Shown here piece by piece: positions 45,401-55,494 of a stretch of 64,000 bases of DNA. Source of the stretch: Apium graveolens. Taxonomy: Eukaryota; Streptophyta; Magnoliopsida; Apiales; Apiaceae. The stretch lies in contig NC_133653.1 of assembly GCF_009905375.1 (NCBI RefSeq), positions 84,732,079 to 84,796,078 of the forward strand. The letters run 5' to 3'. Made by a program: the position numbers and the translations under genes. Positions within the stretch are counted from its first letter, which is position 1. The number at the start of each line of letters is the position of its first letter. A model generated the notes under the pieces. The model made no database searches, was not told the origin of the DNA, and saw only the letters and a program-made list of their open reading frames with translations.

Positions 45401-47022
45401 TCCAGCCATTACTTTCACAAAACCACCTGTTCTAGATATCATTGACTTGATCAACATTCTAGCAGTTGAGCTCAGGCTGAATGAACAAATGAAGAATATT
45501 GATAAAAGAATTGAAAAGGTTTTTGGTCCAATTGAAAAGAAAGATAAATCTGTGAAATATTTCACACAAATGAGACAAATATCTATCAGTGAAATGAGCT
45601 TGAGGAATATGGAGAGAGGTCAAACCTCTTCTAGAAGATAGTCAAAAGCCAATGTGATCTTGAAGCCCAAGAATTATTCATCAAAATATTCTACCAAGAA
45701 TCCTTTGGACCTAGTTTATGCAACTCCACAGCCTGATGAAAAGAAATTTCTTGGTCACTCTATTGCAAACATCAAGGATCCCAAAGACTCAGTTTTAAAG
45801 AAAAGGATAGCAAAAGTCTACAGACATGGAAAAGAAATTTGTGTGATGGATGGACATTCATATTCTGTAGAAGCCAAGAAAGAAGAGAAACTGAGACTCA
45901 AGCATCAGAAAAGGCAGGCTACCTTAGAAGTTAAGAATCAAGCTGAAAACATTACTACCAAATCAGAAATTCAGAAGCCTGCCATTATAATTGAAACTGA
46001 GAAGAGTGAAGAACCAAAGCACAAACCAAGTAAGGGGTATAGAAAGAAAAGAGCCAAAAGGAAGCTGGAATTTAAATAAAAAGAAGAGAATGAAGATGAA
46101 CCTGAGTCTACCCAGTCTACTACTATAAAATCAATCAACTTTTCCCACAATGAAGCAAGTTGAATTCAAGGTCAATCCTGAAGTAAATTTTCATGGTGAA
46201 CCAATTATTCCAAAGGATGAACCAATAGACTGGGAAAGCTTACCCATTCCTGATCTTAATCTCCCAATTCCAACCTCCTCTAAAAGAAGCAAGAACATGC
46301 CAAGCAAGCCATTCAAATCTATTCCATCCAAATCTGCTCTACCCAGGCCTAAACCTATAGTCAACAAAGGAGATCAACTATTTATTTATGACATTAAAGA
46401 GTTCTCATACATCAATCTCTATCAGGATGAGCTGGATGAAGTGAGAGCTATTGATGCCCACAACAAACTTCCAGAAAGACTTGTATTCAGATATAAGGGT
46501 GGAAAGGAGTTTACTTGGCCTCTTCATAGGATTCTCAATGGAGGCTTCTATGTCTTAGTGAAGATTTTCTCCTCAAACAAGAAAAACTTTGGCTTTAATA
46601 TTGACGCCAAGAAGCAGATACTCAACCGGATTGAAAGAATAAGACAAAGCTGGAGAGACCCAAATGCACTCCCAAAATTCTTACCTATTCATTACACTGG
46701 GGATAGAGTGCACTTGAGGCCATATTGGCTAATGGAGTTCAAGGATGAAAAAAACATAAGAAGATTCTTCAGATTAGATGATCAGGTAAAAGTATCAAGC
46801 AATGAAACTTTCAAAGAAATGCAGGAGATGCTGGATCAATCAATTGAAGATGAATCTGAGTTCTACAGACAAATCCAAGACCAGATTGAAGAGAACAATG
46901 AAAGGCTGGGAAAGAAGACTAGACATTCAAGGAGAAAATATAAATTTGCTCAGACTAGAGGAGCGCCTTTAAAAATTTCTCATGAGATTTCTATGAACTT
47001 TCTTTTTTATAATTATCAATAA
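42448..47022 (+). pseudogene. Third (env-position) ORF of K
   Basis: About 1500 codons spread over several frames. N-terminal domain (MAPVVKMNSQFGF, YHKMMDVIQGCKLSYAML, 42448-43250) resembles the first domain of extra ORFs found after pol in many plant Copia elements. Then Ser/Thr/Pro-rich low complexity (43300-44250), an acidic helical part with EKKQLFQQEYQAVLNSVSFE (44500-44900), a coiled coil (DSLDTRLTALENSI, near 45200), basic segments (KRAKRKLEFK near 46050), and a C-terminal domain open from 46150 to 47022. Breaks near 42730, 43290, 43790, 44050, 44920, 45300, 45640 and 46080. No signal peptide or transmembrane span seen. Confidence 0.75.
45322..45372 (+). other. Two internal polypurine-like tracts in the K third ORF
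   Basis: AAAAAGGGGGAGAAAGATG (45322-45340) and TAAGGGGGAGAAAGATG (45357-45373) are 35 bp apart and resemble the true polypurine tract AAATTGGGGGAGAT before the 3' LTR. X and Y have similar tracts in their third ORFs. Confidence 0.6.
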
Positions 47023-47129
47023 ATTGCAGCACTTATTGGTTATATCTACTGTTGAATAATCTCTATGTAATAAGGTGTTTTTTTATCATTAAGTCCCTCT
47101 AAATTTATGCCTACAATTCTAGTAGACAT

Positions 47130-47143
47130 AAATTGGGGGAGAT
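47130..47143 (+). other. Polypurine tract of K
   Basis: AAATTGGGGGAGAT immediately before the 3' LTR start TGTTAGG. Confidence 0.9.
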
Positions 47144-48163
47144 TGTTAGGAATATGTTGTAGACTTGATGATTTGCTACAAAAACACCTTAGTAGATTTG
47201 ATTAAGTGTAATTGTAGCTTTTAATGGATAATGTACTCTGTCATCCGTTAAAGAGTAGCTTATGTTTAAATAAGTTTTTGTAGCACATTCCTGCAAAATG
47301 TAATGCCTTAGAGAACTAGAAGTTGTAGGATACTCTAAGTTATATTGACTACTAGATTGATATGGAAAATAGGTTGGCTAATTATAAATAATAGATGCCT
47401 TGTAATCTTGCATAAGTGAAATAGAGCTAACTGTTATGAAGATACTCTCAACGGATATTCCACAAAGATTTCAATGGATGATCAACTATAGTTTCAACAG
47501 ATGATCAACCAGACTCTCCACGGATAATTAACAAAGTTTCAACGGATGATCCAACAAAGTTTCAACGGATGATTAAATTCAAAAAGCAGTTAATAGTGAC
47601 TTGACAGTCACATGGGTTGATTGTATGCAAATGGAATGTGGCAGCTATTAACAGGTTTTAGAGAACAAAAAAGTATTTCCACTTCCATGCTAACTTGAAG
47701 AAATACAATGATGCTAGAGGGAGAAATGGAGCAGCATGTAATTAGACTAAGACACTTTTGTGTTAATAGTTTGTCTTTTTATCATGTAACTTGGTGATAT
47801 ATAAACCAAGAGTAGCAAGTTGAAAATTATGCAAGCAAGAACTGAGAATTAGAAAAATCTGTATCTGTTAAGAATTTCTCTGTTCTAAATGTATCATACT
47901 TGTAAGCAGCTGTGTGCAGTTTTGCATCACAGGGTTCTCATCAATATATATCTCTAGTGGGTAAGTTCAATCCACTAGAAAGTTTTTAATCCTTGTTTTT
48001 ATTACTTTGTGTTTGAATATATCAATATTTTCATTCGGCACTTTCACATATTCAAACACTAATATATTTACATTTGTGGGAAGTTCTTAAAATTGAAAAG
48101 AAACCATGAATTACATTCAACCCCCTTCTGTAATTTTAGTTGTTAAATTGTTTGGGAATAACA
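47144..48163 (+). repeat. 3' LTR of K
   Basis: 1020 bp, TGTTAGG to AATAACA. The six-unit array is kept with cores at 47450, 47473, 47496, 47519, 47541 and 47564 (one 22-bp step), but four of the units have diverged. Followed by the TCTTA duplication. Confidence 0.92.
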
Positions 48164-48247
48164 TCTTAAATTATTGTAAAAATTCTTAACAATATTAATT
48201 TATGTTACATGTTTATAGATTAAGGTTTGAAATTGATAATTACACAG

Positions 48248-48585
48248 TGTTGTATATTGGGCTTAATTTATCAAATATAGAAATATAAAATATATTTGGC
48301 ATGTGGGAGTTACAAAATATATAGATATTAATTGAGTGAATAATATATAATTATAACATATGAAAATAATATTTTTTATAATATTTGGTAGGGTAGTTAC
48401 AAATTGAGAGGTGGAGGTTATGTTATTGATGTCCTATATATATTGGCTAAAGCCAAAAAGAATAAGCACACAAAACAAAGGAGATATGCTTGCTCTTAAC
48501 ATACCCGGAACCCCTCAATATAAATATATTTATTTTACTTCAATATTTAACTAAAATTATATTTTTGCAGGTTGGTTTTCCTTTA
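48248..48585 (+). repeat. 5' LTR of L
   Basis: Starts TGTTGTATATT, ends TTTTCCTTTA (CA changed to TA). Contains CCTATATATATTGGC as likely TATA region, and GGAGATATGCTTGCTCTTAA, shared with the other LTR. Confidence 0.8.
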
Positions 48586-48603
48586 TTGGTATCATCAGAG
48601 GCT
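48586..48603 (+). other. Primer binding site of L, degenerate
   Basis: TTGGTATCATCAGAGGCT directly after the LTR. It equals the Met-tRNA site TTGGTATCAGAGC with a 3-bp ATC duplication. Confidence 0.7.
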
Positions 48604-51222
48604 ATAACTATTTATACGACATTGTTGTTGTTCGAAGTGCTTTCGGCTTTTTTCAAGAATCACATTTTGGTTCACCCTATCCTTTCTGGTTTTGCCTCAT
48701 GTTATATATTTTAGTCAGCTTTAAAAATATCTTTTTCTAGTCAATTTTGATGCATGCCTTGTCTATCTATTCCTGTCTACCTAGTGTTACATGATTGTTT
48801 CCTTTTTATTTTTAATATATATATTTTTTTATTCCATCAATTTTATTGTGTTCAATTTTATTAAATATATCCTTTGTTCAATTCAATTACTACATTTTAA
48901 TTTATTATTATATTTGAAGCATCACCTATGATATACGTTTTATATTCATCTGATGCATGTTAAATCTTTTAGTTTTCTTTTCGGTACATAGTATTTTGTT
49001 GAGTATGAGTTATTATTTTGTTGTTTATAACTTGTCGGCTAGATTACCATTGTTATATTCTTTTACTTTAAGTTTTTGGTTTTGATCTAATTTACATTTG
49101 TTATATATATATATATATATAAATGGTTACTCCACTGAGAACCAATATTAGGCTAAAAACTGAGAACCTTTACAAACACATGCCTCACAGTGGTATTTTT
49201 GAAATTTCTTTGAACTTTAAGACTTTATACATACTCCTAGGCTATTTTTGGGCCCCTATCAAGGGTCTTGGGCCTCTTCTTAACTGCCAGCCCAATGTTA
49301 ATACAATTAATGCGATATTAATTATGTAATAAGGGTTTAATTATTTCCCTATCATCTGCCTCGGGTTTTTTTAATCTTGTTTATTCGTTTATTTTAGTTG
49401 TATTTCATGTTTTGATATATAATACAATATTTTTTCCCAAATTTGTTTTGCCATCCTAATTACGAGTTTATAATTTTCTTTGCTAAAAAAAGAAGGAGAT
49501 AAATTGTTTTTAAAAATTTGTTGGATCGAGTAAGAAATTTTTTTTAGGGTATATTTGTTTGTCTTTTGGAAATTTGGATGAAAAGAATATTTAAGCTAAA
49601 CTTGTGACATGAAAGCTTTTTAGGTGTGAAGAATTGTGTAGCTTTCTATTTCATCATTTTATATGCTTGTTGATTGTATTCTGTATTCTTGCGAGTAGAT
49701 AGTTGTAGTATTGGAATGATGTCATGGTTATTTTTTTAGGGAATCAAATGTGAAACTCATTTCATCTCTTAGTGTTTGAATTTTGTGCAAGATTAGACTT
49801 TTTTCTGAATCAGTGGTGTTTATCGTATTTTGACTGGTTAATCTGAATTGATTATTTTTATATTTATTTCGGTTATCATTTATTTTGTTAAAAGTTTTTC
49901 ATGAAAATGGATTTGATTGTGCGTGATTCGAGTTTTATCGCTAAAAAGATGATGTTGTTCAAGAGGAAAATTCATGTAATATAGGTAATTTGACCAAGGA
50001 TATAGATTCAATGGGAGTTTGACTCGGGTACAACACGTCATCTTGCAAAAATGAAAAATAAATTATTTTAATATAATTTAGAAATTATTTATTGGTTATA
50101 ATTTACAATCTTGTTGATAGAGTTAAAATAATTATTAAAGTGATGGGAGTAAAATGATGATTACTTTGAGATATGTTTTAACAAAATCCAATCAAGAATA
50201 ATGATTCGGATTTAAATATTGAGAATGAACCATTGTATATGGTTAGAAATAATTAAGTGATCGGGAATTGTATCGAAGTGAATGAAAGGCTATTATGTTT
50301 ATAATAGTGCAAAATCAGCGGTTGGTATGAACAAATGAGATTTTATTTTGACATAAGAGATCGTGAAAATCCGACTCATGAATGAAAATCATCGAGTTAG
50401 TTTGAAAAGAAACAAATATGGGAGTTGTATGTTATTTCGAAAGATAGAAAATTCACAAGTTTGTGAGTGAATTTTGGAAAGAAAATATAAGGCTAATAAG
50501 TCTGTCTTAAATTTGAGATTTATCAAATTGTAAATTTTTATGTCACAAAAGAAATAGATGATTGTGTCTGCACTTTGAGAAGAAACGAAAGTTCATTTGG
50601 AAAGTCTGTCTTGAATTAAACAACCGTGTCTGCATTTTAAAAATTAGGAATTTGTATGATAACTTTGTGATGACGATTCTGTCTCCACTTTGAAAAGTGG
50701 GAATTTTTTAGAAAATAATTTTTGTGAAATATTATATGGTCAAAATTTTGAGAATTAATTTGAATTGACACATTTAGTAAGTCTTGTAAGTAAATTGTGA
50801 AATAATTTTTGATTAAGTCAAACAAAAGACTGTAAAGAGGATCATGATCAAGTACTTGAAGAGTAAGCTGTAAAAATGGTTGATTAGGCAGATGTGGTTG
50901 AACTTGTTGGTTATTACGGTGTAAACATCGAATATGATATTAATAATAAGAATTCAATTTTGGTACACCAATTTAATTTTGGTGGAATTGAAATTTGGGA
51001 TGTTAATTTGATGACATGGTTGGTAACGGATAAATGTGGATGATTAAAAGTAATGGTCATTGGAAGTATTTGACAAGACACTAAATGTGTGATACTAGTT
51101 TCATTGAACTCAAAAATATTTGAGTCATTATACATGGAATGTTATTCTTAGAGTATGAATAATTTTTAGAATTATAAACTCTAGAGGATGTGGGAGTCAT
51201 AGATAATATTTGACAAATACGT
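48604..51222 (+). other. Noncoding interior of L
   Basis: AT-rich, no protein domain. An (AT)n microsatellite lies at about 49103-49122. At 49238-49354 there is a segment homologous to the 3' edge of G2. TGTCTGCA-like phrases recur near 50500-50700 (GTCTGTCTTGAATT, GTGTCTGCATTTT, CTGTCTCCACTTT), hinting at short diverged repeats. Small open frames here look fortuitous. Confidence 0.6.
49238..49354 (-). repeat. Segment homologous to the putative G2 LTR, inside L
   Basis: GGGTCTTGGGCCTCTTCTTA and the following AACTGCCAGCCCAATGTTAA, then TTAATGCGATATTAATTA, recur at 51945-52015 in the same orientation. Identity is high over about 110 bp and stops sharply on both sides. No target duplication seen. 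Confidence 0.75.
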
Positions 51223-51233
51223 CAATTGGGAGA
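51223..51233 (+). other. Polypurine tract of L
   Basis: CAATTGGGAGA directly before the second LTR; weaker than those of X, Y and K. Confidence 0.6.
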
Positions 51234-51570
51234 TGTTGTATATTTGACTTAATTGATCAAATATAGAGAATAAAAATGTATTTGTCATGCTGGAGTTACA
51301 AAATATATAGATATTAATTGAGTGATTAATATATAATTGTAATTATGTAAATTACATTTGTTATAATATTTCTAAGGGCAGTTACAAATTGAGGGGTGAA
51401 GGCTATGTTATTGTTTCCCATATATAGTGGCTAATGCAAAAAATAATAAGCACACAAGACAAAGGAGATATGCTTGCTCTTAACATATCTGGAACCCCTC
51501 AATACAAATATATTTATTTCACTTCTATATTTAAGTAAAATTATATTTTTTGCAGATTGATTTTCCTTCA
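51234..51570 (+). repeat. 3' LTR of L
   Basis: Starts TGTTGTATATTTGAC and ends TTTTCCTTCA. Differs from the 5' LTR by many substitutions and small indels, so L is old. Confidence 0.8.
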
Positions 51571-51925
51571 CACAAATGAATAAGCACCTAGACAAATATA
51601 TATATATATATATGCAAGGATGTACACATAATTTGGTGAATAGAAATAATATGTACAATATTTTCAACTTACAGTGGAAATGGAGCAAATTGTTGCGAAT
51701 TCGAAGTAATAGAACTGGGATTTTTACCCTCATAAGTCACAAACAGTTCATATATTTATATTATAATTTTTAAAATTATTTTTATCGGATAAAAAATTAA
51801 TATTATTTTTTTAAAAATAAATAAATTAAAAGAAATTATTTTTTCCCTGAGCCAAAATACCTAGTAGAAGGAGTAGAAAATGTTAAATGCCATATATAAT
51901 GGACGCAAATATTAAACATTTTTTA
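51571..51925. other. AT-rich DNA between L and G2
   Basis: Contains a (TA)n microsatellite at about 51597-51613 and poly-A/T stretches near 51775-51850. No gene seen; the short open frames look fortuitous. Confidence 0.5.
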
Positions 51926-52044
51926 TGAACTATATTTTTAGGCCCCAATCAAGGGTCTTGGGCCTCTTCTTAACTGCCAGCCCAATGTTAATAAAATTAA
52001 TGCGATATTAATTAAGCAATCAGGGTTTATTTTATTCTCTATCA
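51926..52044 (-). repeat. Putative 3' LTR (or LTR start) of G2
   Basis: On the minus strand TGATAGAGAATAAAATAAAC follows the purine tract and ends TATAGTTCA about 119 bp later. If complete the LTR is unusually short for Tat; it may be truncated. Homologous to 49238-49354. Confidence 0.45.
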
Positions 52045-52060
52045 TTTTCCCCCAACTACT
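52045..52060 (-). other. Polypurine tract of G2
   Basis: Minus strand AGTAGTTGGGGGAAAA directly before TGATAG. Confidence 0.65.
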
Positions 52061-52495
52061 AGCAAACCGTAAAAGATTTCACAGAAGTTGAGTTTGTTCG
52101 TTCCCTTACAGGGTATCGTTTTAGCGTAAAGTGTGGAGCGACCTACACATTTACAACGTTTTGCCTTGTACAAGGCTTCAGGGTTGCTTTAGAACTTCCC
52201 CATTATCCTTCCTTACCTTTTATTCCTATAACTTAGGAATTTACCTAGTATTTTTCCCTTAATTTCTGGGTTTCACAGGAAATTTTCCTTAATATTCAGG
52301 AATTTTTTCCTTAATTTTCAGAATTTTTCCTTATTTTCTGGATTTATTCTCAATTTCTGACTCATAATCGATTAGGAGATATGCAAAATCCATCAGGATT
52401 CCTGATCAAAATCGATCAGGATCCTGATCGAACTAGCTGCCAATATGTCCCTCTAGTCGATGTAATTTCGACCAGGAATCATGCAAAATTGACCA
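52061..52495 (-). other. 3' untranslated region of G2
   Basis: Noncoding, with repeated GGGTTTCACAGGAAATTTTC / TTCCTTAATTTTCAG-like phrases (52240-52350) and early, diverged GATCAGGATTCCTGATC-type palindromes leading into the 78-bp array. Confidence 0.55.
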
Positions 52496-52496
52496 G

Positions 52497-52895
52497 CTTT
52501 GATCGAACTAAGTGACTTTTTACTCTTTTAATCGAATGAAATTTCGATCACAGTTCTTCCTCTTTCGATCATGACTCTAATCGAACTAAGTGATATTTTG
52601 CCCCTGTAATCGACTGAAATTTCGATCACAGTTCTTCCTTTTTCGATCAGAACTCTGATCGAACTAAGTGATATTTTACCCCTGTAATCGAATGAAATTT
52701 CGATCACAGTTCTTCCTTTTTTGATCAAGACTCTGATCGAACTAAGTGATATTTTACCACTGTAATTGAATGAAATTTCGAACACAGTGCTTCCTTCTTT
52801 CGATCAGAACTCTGATCGAAGTAAGTGATTTTTTACCCCTGTAATCGAATGAAATTTCGACCATAGTACTTCCTTCTTTTGATCAGGACTCTAAT
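52497..52895. repeat. 78-bp tandem repeat, five units, in the G2 3' region
   Basis: Units marked by TCGAACTAAGTGA at 52503, 52581, 52659, 52737 and 52816 (periods 78, 78, 78, 79). Each contains TTTCGATCA and TGATCGAA, which are mutual complements. Tat/Ogre elements are known to carry variable tandem repeats in this region that can seed satellites. Because 78 is a multiple of 3 a repeat-coded open frame exists on the minus strand; it is not a gene. Confidence 0.85.
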
Positions 52896-53047
52896 CAAAT
52901 AATTTCTTCAAAATTCTGGTCGATTTTTGAACTTTCAGTTTCTTTTCCTGCTTCTAGAATGTCCCTGAAGCTTCCCTGTTGGTGGGCTTTTCCTAAATTG
53001 GGCCTTGCCTTATGGGCTTTAGGCGCTTCGTATCCCAAGGTTTCCGG

Positions 53048-53056
53048 CTATAAAAG
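53048..53056 (+). promoter_or_regulatory. TATA box of the antisense ORF of G2
   Basis: GGCTATAAAAGAGAATTGAG, followed by CTTCTC-rich leader and ATG at 53212. TATA-to-ATG is about 163 nt. GGGCCTTGCC and GGGCTTTAGGCGC lie 30-70 bp upstream (site-II-like TGGGC/T elements). Confidence 0.7.
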
Positions 53057-53211
53057 AGAATTGAGAAGTGAGAATCCTCATTTCACTTCTCATTTCTCAA
53101 ACTTCTCTCAAACCTCTCTCAAGCTTCTCTCTAGAAAGGTGATTTCCGGCTACCGCATCTCCACCATCTTCAAACTTTTTCTGGGTTTCAAGTTTCATCC
53201 CAAGAACGTCA

Positions 53212-55101
53212 ATGGCGGATCGCGATCTAGTTCGACTGGGAAAGATGAATTCTTCCAAGAGAGGTACTGCAATTTAAATCCAATCTCCCTCTACTTTTCT
53301 CATTGATGTGATAAATTCTAGAGGCGGTGAATATACCTCTTTATCTGATTTAGATTCATATAATCATGGTAACACTTTCCACGAGTTTGAGGGTAGAATT
53401 GAGGCTTTTAACACCATGTATAAACTTTCTCCCCTCCTTAGAATTATCCCAGCCACCCCTGGGGATAGGACATGTAATTGGGAGGGTGATACACTGTTTA
53501 TTTATTGAGGAGCCCTAACCGCAGGTCTTAGGTTCCCGTTTCACAAATTTATCCCTCGTTTGCTCGCAGATGTAAAGATAAACCCATGTCAGCTCCTTCC
53601 TAATGCATGGAGGAATTTTATTTATTTTATGGTTCTATGTCTTAGAAATAAATTTCCCCTTTCTGTAGCTGTCTTTAGAAAATTTTTCCAGTTTTATAAC
53701 AATTCTTTATCTCAACCGGGCTGGGTTTTAATACGTCAACGGCCCAAAATTCCCCAAATTTTTCATGGTAACTCCATATTTGAGAATAACCCCAAGTGGA
53801 GAGATGAGTTTGTTAGGTTGACTTCGGATGGGGGTGATTAGGCCACGCTCTTCCGTAGGCCTTTTTGTAAAGTGTCAGATGATAGTCCCGCTAGCATTAG
53901 GCTAACTGATGAGGAGGAGGTGGCCTATCAAGCCCTTATTTCAGATGATGGGAAAACAGATATCTGGACCCTTTTAGAGGAGTTCTCCTTGAAGAAAGTT
54001 GGTCTCTCTCAGGCCAGCGATAAGGGTAACTTTACCTGCGCAAGTATTTCATTCTTTCTTTTATTGCAACTCTATTATTTCCAGATTTTTAATGCTTTTC
54101 TTCTTTTTCTTTCAGCTTGTAAGGCAATTAATAACATCAACAGGCCTAAGGAGGGGGAATCTTGTCGTCAGAAGAGGGCCAAGCTAAACAAAGACCCCAG
54201 GAGCAAGCCTGATGCTCCTTCCTTCCTTAGGCCCCACGTCCCGGTGGTAGAGCTGGGGGATGATGTGGATCCCCCTTGAAGGCGCACTCTTTTAGGCCCA
54301 ACTGGGGCTTCAGAAGGAGTGATACGGTGGTAGGATCCACCAAACATGCGAAGGACTGGTCGTATCATTCCATCACTCCCCACGACTTTACTGACATTGT
54401 CACGGGGAGTGACATTGAGACTATTGAGCTTCTGGGCTCACAAGCCCAAGCTTAGGTAATATCTCTTTCTTTTCTTTTAAGTTCCAACTTCTCTCTCTTT
54501 ATAAATTTGTGTTAACTCATGTTTTTTTGCGCAGAGCAACACCTACTTCCAGGCGGCCCTTCATCAGGCTAGGTCCTGGAAGGGAAATTTAAATGAGTTC
54601 GAGAGGGAGATGAAGAAGTGGAAAGAGAGGGCCAAGATTCTGGAGAAGAAGCTGACGACAAAAGGGGAGGAGCTGTCTAAGGCTCATTCCGAGCTGGTTA
54701 AGCTCCGGAGTGATAAAGAAACCATCATTGATGATTACATGGATTTTGCAAAATTCAAGAATCTCATGGAAATTCATGATGAGGGTCTTTATTCTCTGCA
54801 ATTTACCCAGGGATGGGATGCGGCTGTGAAGGCTGTTTCGGAGAATCATCATGGCTTAGTAGATCCTAAGGACTCTATAAGTCCTGAACAGCCAGAGATG
54901 GAGGATAGCTTGGATGCTCTCTTCAACTCTCCTCATCCTGATGATCGTATCCTGGATCCCAGAACTACCTATCCTCCTGCTTCTCCCGTGAAGGATGCTG
55001 AGCCTTCTACTAATGCTGAGAAGGGAGGTGCTGGGAAGGAGCAGGAGAAGGAAGGCTCTCACATAGAGGAGCAGTGTTTTTATGTTTGCTGTTTTTCTTA
55101 A
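53212..55101 (+). pseudogene. Spliced antisense extra ORF of G2 (Transposase_28, putative gypsy-type transposon protein)
   Basis: Four exons inferred: 53212-53263 (MADRDLVRLGKMNSSKRG), 53324-54025, 54116-54455 and 54535-55101. Introns have GT...AG ends and keep frame: 53264-53323 (60 bp), 54026-54115 (CTTTTTCTTTCAG acceptor) and 54456-54534 (TTTTTGCGCAG acceptor). Exon 2 has the family core (GALTAGLRFPFHKFIPRLL, then QLLPNAWRNFI). Exon 4 is a coiled coil (KKWKERAKILEKKLTTKGEE) with an acidic tail. Stops at 53506, 53839 and 54277, plus a frameshift near 54300, inactivate it. Function is unknown; transcribed opposite to pol. Splice calls are from consensus and frame only. Confidence 0.75.
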
Positions 55102-55490
55102 CTTATTGTATCTTGAACTTATTCCCTTCGGGGATTTATTTATGTCATTTTCCAGCTGTTTATTTGCCTTTTATTTTTTAAGTACTTGCACTATTTACGA
55201 GAGTTAAATAGTTTTCTTTCCTTTTCGTAGCTTTCTCTCTCATTTTATCGTACTTGTACTAAAAATAAATAAGTAAACTCAACCATATATAATATGGACC
55301 AAACATTTCTAGGATGTGATGAACCAAACAATTCTAAAACAAGTTTATGGAAACTCTTGGGATTCATCTTTTACATAATTCTGTGTAGAACTAGAATATA
55401 AAGTAATAGTCTTATTAACACATGAAATCCTAAGCAAGCAAAGCTTCAAGGTGCTTTTCAACCTTTTTACCACTATAGTATGCATAAGCT
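55102..55490. other. Intergenic stretch between antisense ORF and pol end of G2
   Basis: The two genes converge here. AT-rich, with the ORF tail CTTATTGTATCTTG and several TTTTATTTTTT tracts but no clear terminator. Confidence 0.5.
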
Positions 55491-55494
55491 ATAG

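Larger units (their letters stand above)
35110..48163 (+). mobile_element. Element K: full-length SIRE-like Ty1/Copia retrotransposon
   Basis: Two LTRs (35110-36136 and 47144-48163) flank a primer site, gag, pol, a spacer with internal promoter, a large third ORF and a polypurine tract. TCTTA is duplicated at 35105-35109 and 48164-48168, which fixes both ends. In the first 335 aligned LTR bases I count about 27 differences (roughly 8 percent) by eye, so the insertion is not recent. Many C-to-T type changes separate the LTRs. Coding regions are broken throughout and the RT catalytic box is mutated. Confidence 0.92.
48248..51570 (+). mobile_element. Element L: noncoding LTR retrotransposon (LARD/TRIM-like)
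   Basis: Direct repeats 48248-48585 and 51234-51570 (338 and 337 bp, both starting TGTTGTATATT) are LTRs. The first is followed by a degenerate Met-tRNA primer site and the second preceded by CAATTGGGAGA. CACAG (48243-48247) and CACAA (51571-51575) are likely target duplications with one change. The 2.65-kb interior has no gag or pol. It must have used proteins of another element. Orientation is from the primer site and purine tract. Confidence 0.8.

Noticed and set aside
42448..47022. Calling the K third ORF (and those of X and G1) a true envelope gene
   Set aside because: No signal peptide, transmembrane span or glycoprotein-like region is visible; only position suggests envelope.
48490..48714. 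74-codon open frame at the L 5' LTR/primer site
   Set aside because: It spans the LTR end and primer site of L, is hydrophobic from AT-rich composition, and has no homologue in the second LTR context.
52528..52785. Minus-strand open frame with a 26-residue repeat
   Set aside because: Caused by the 78-bp tandem repeat (a multiple of 3) in the G2 untranslated region.
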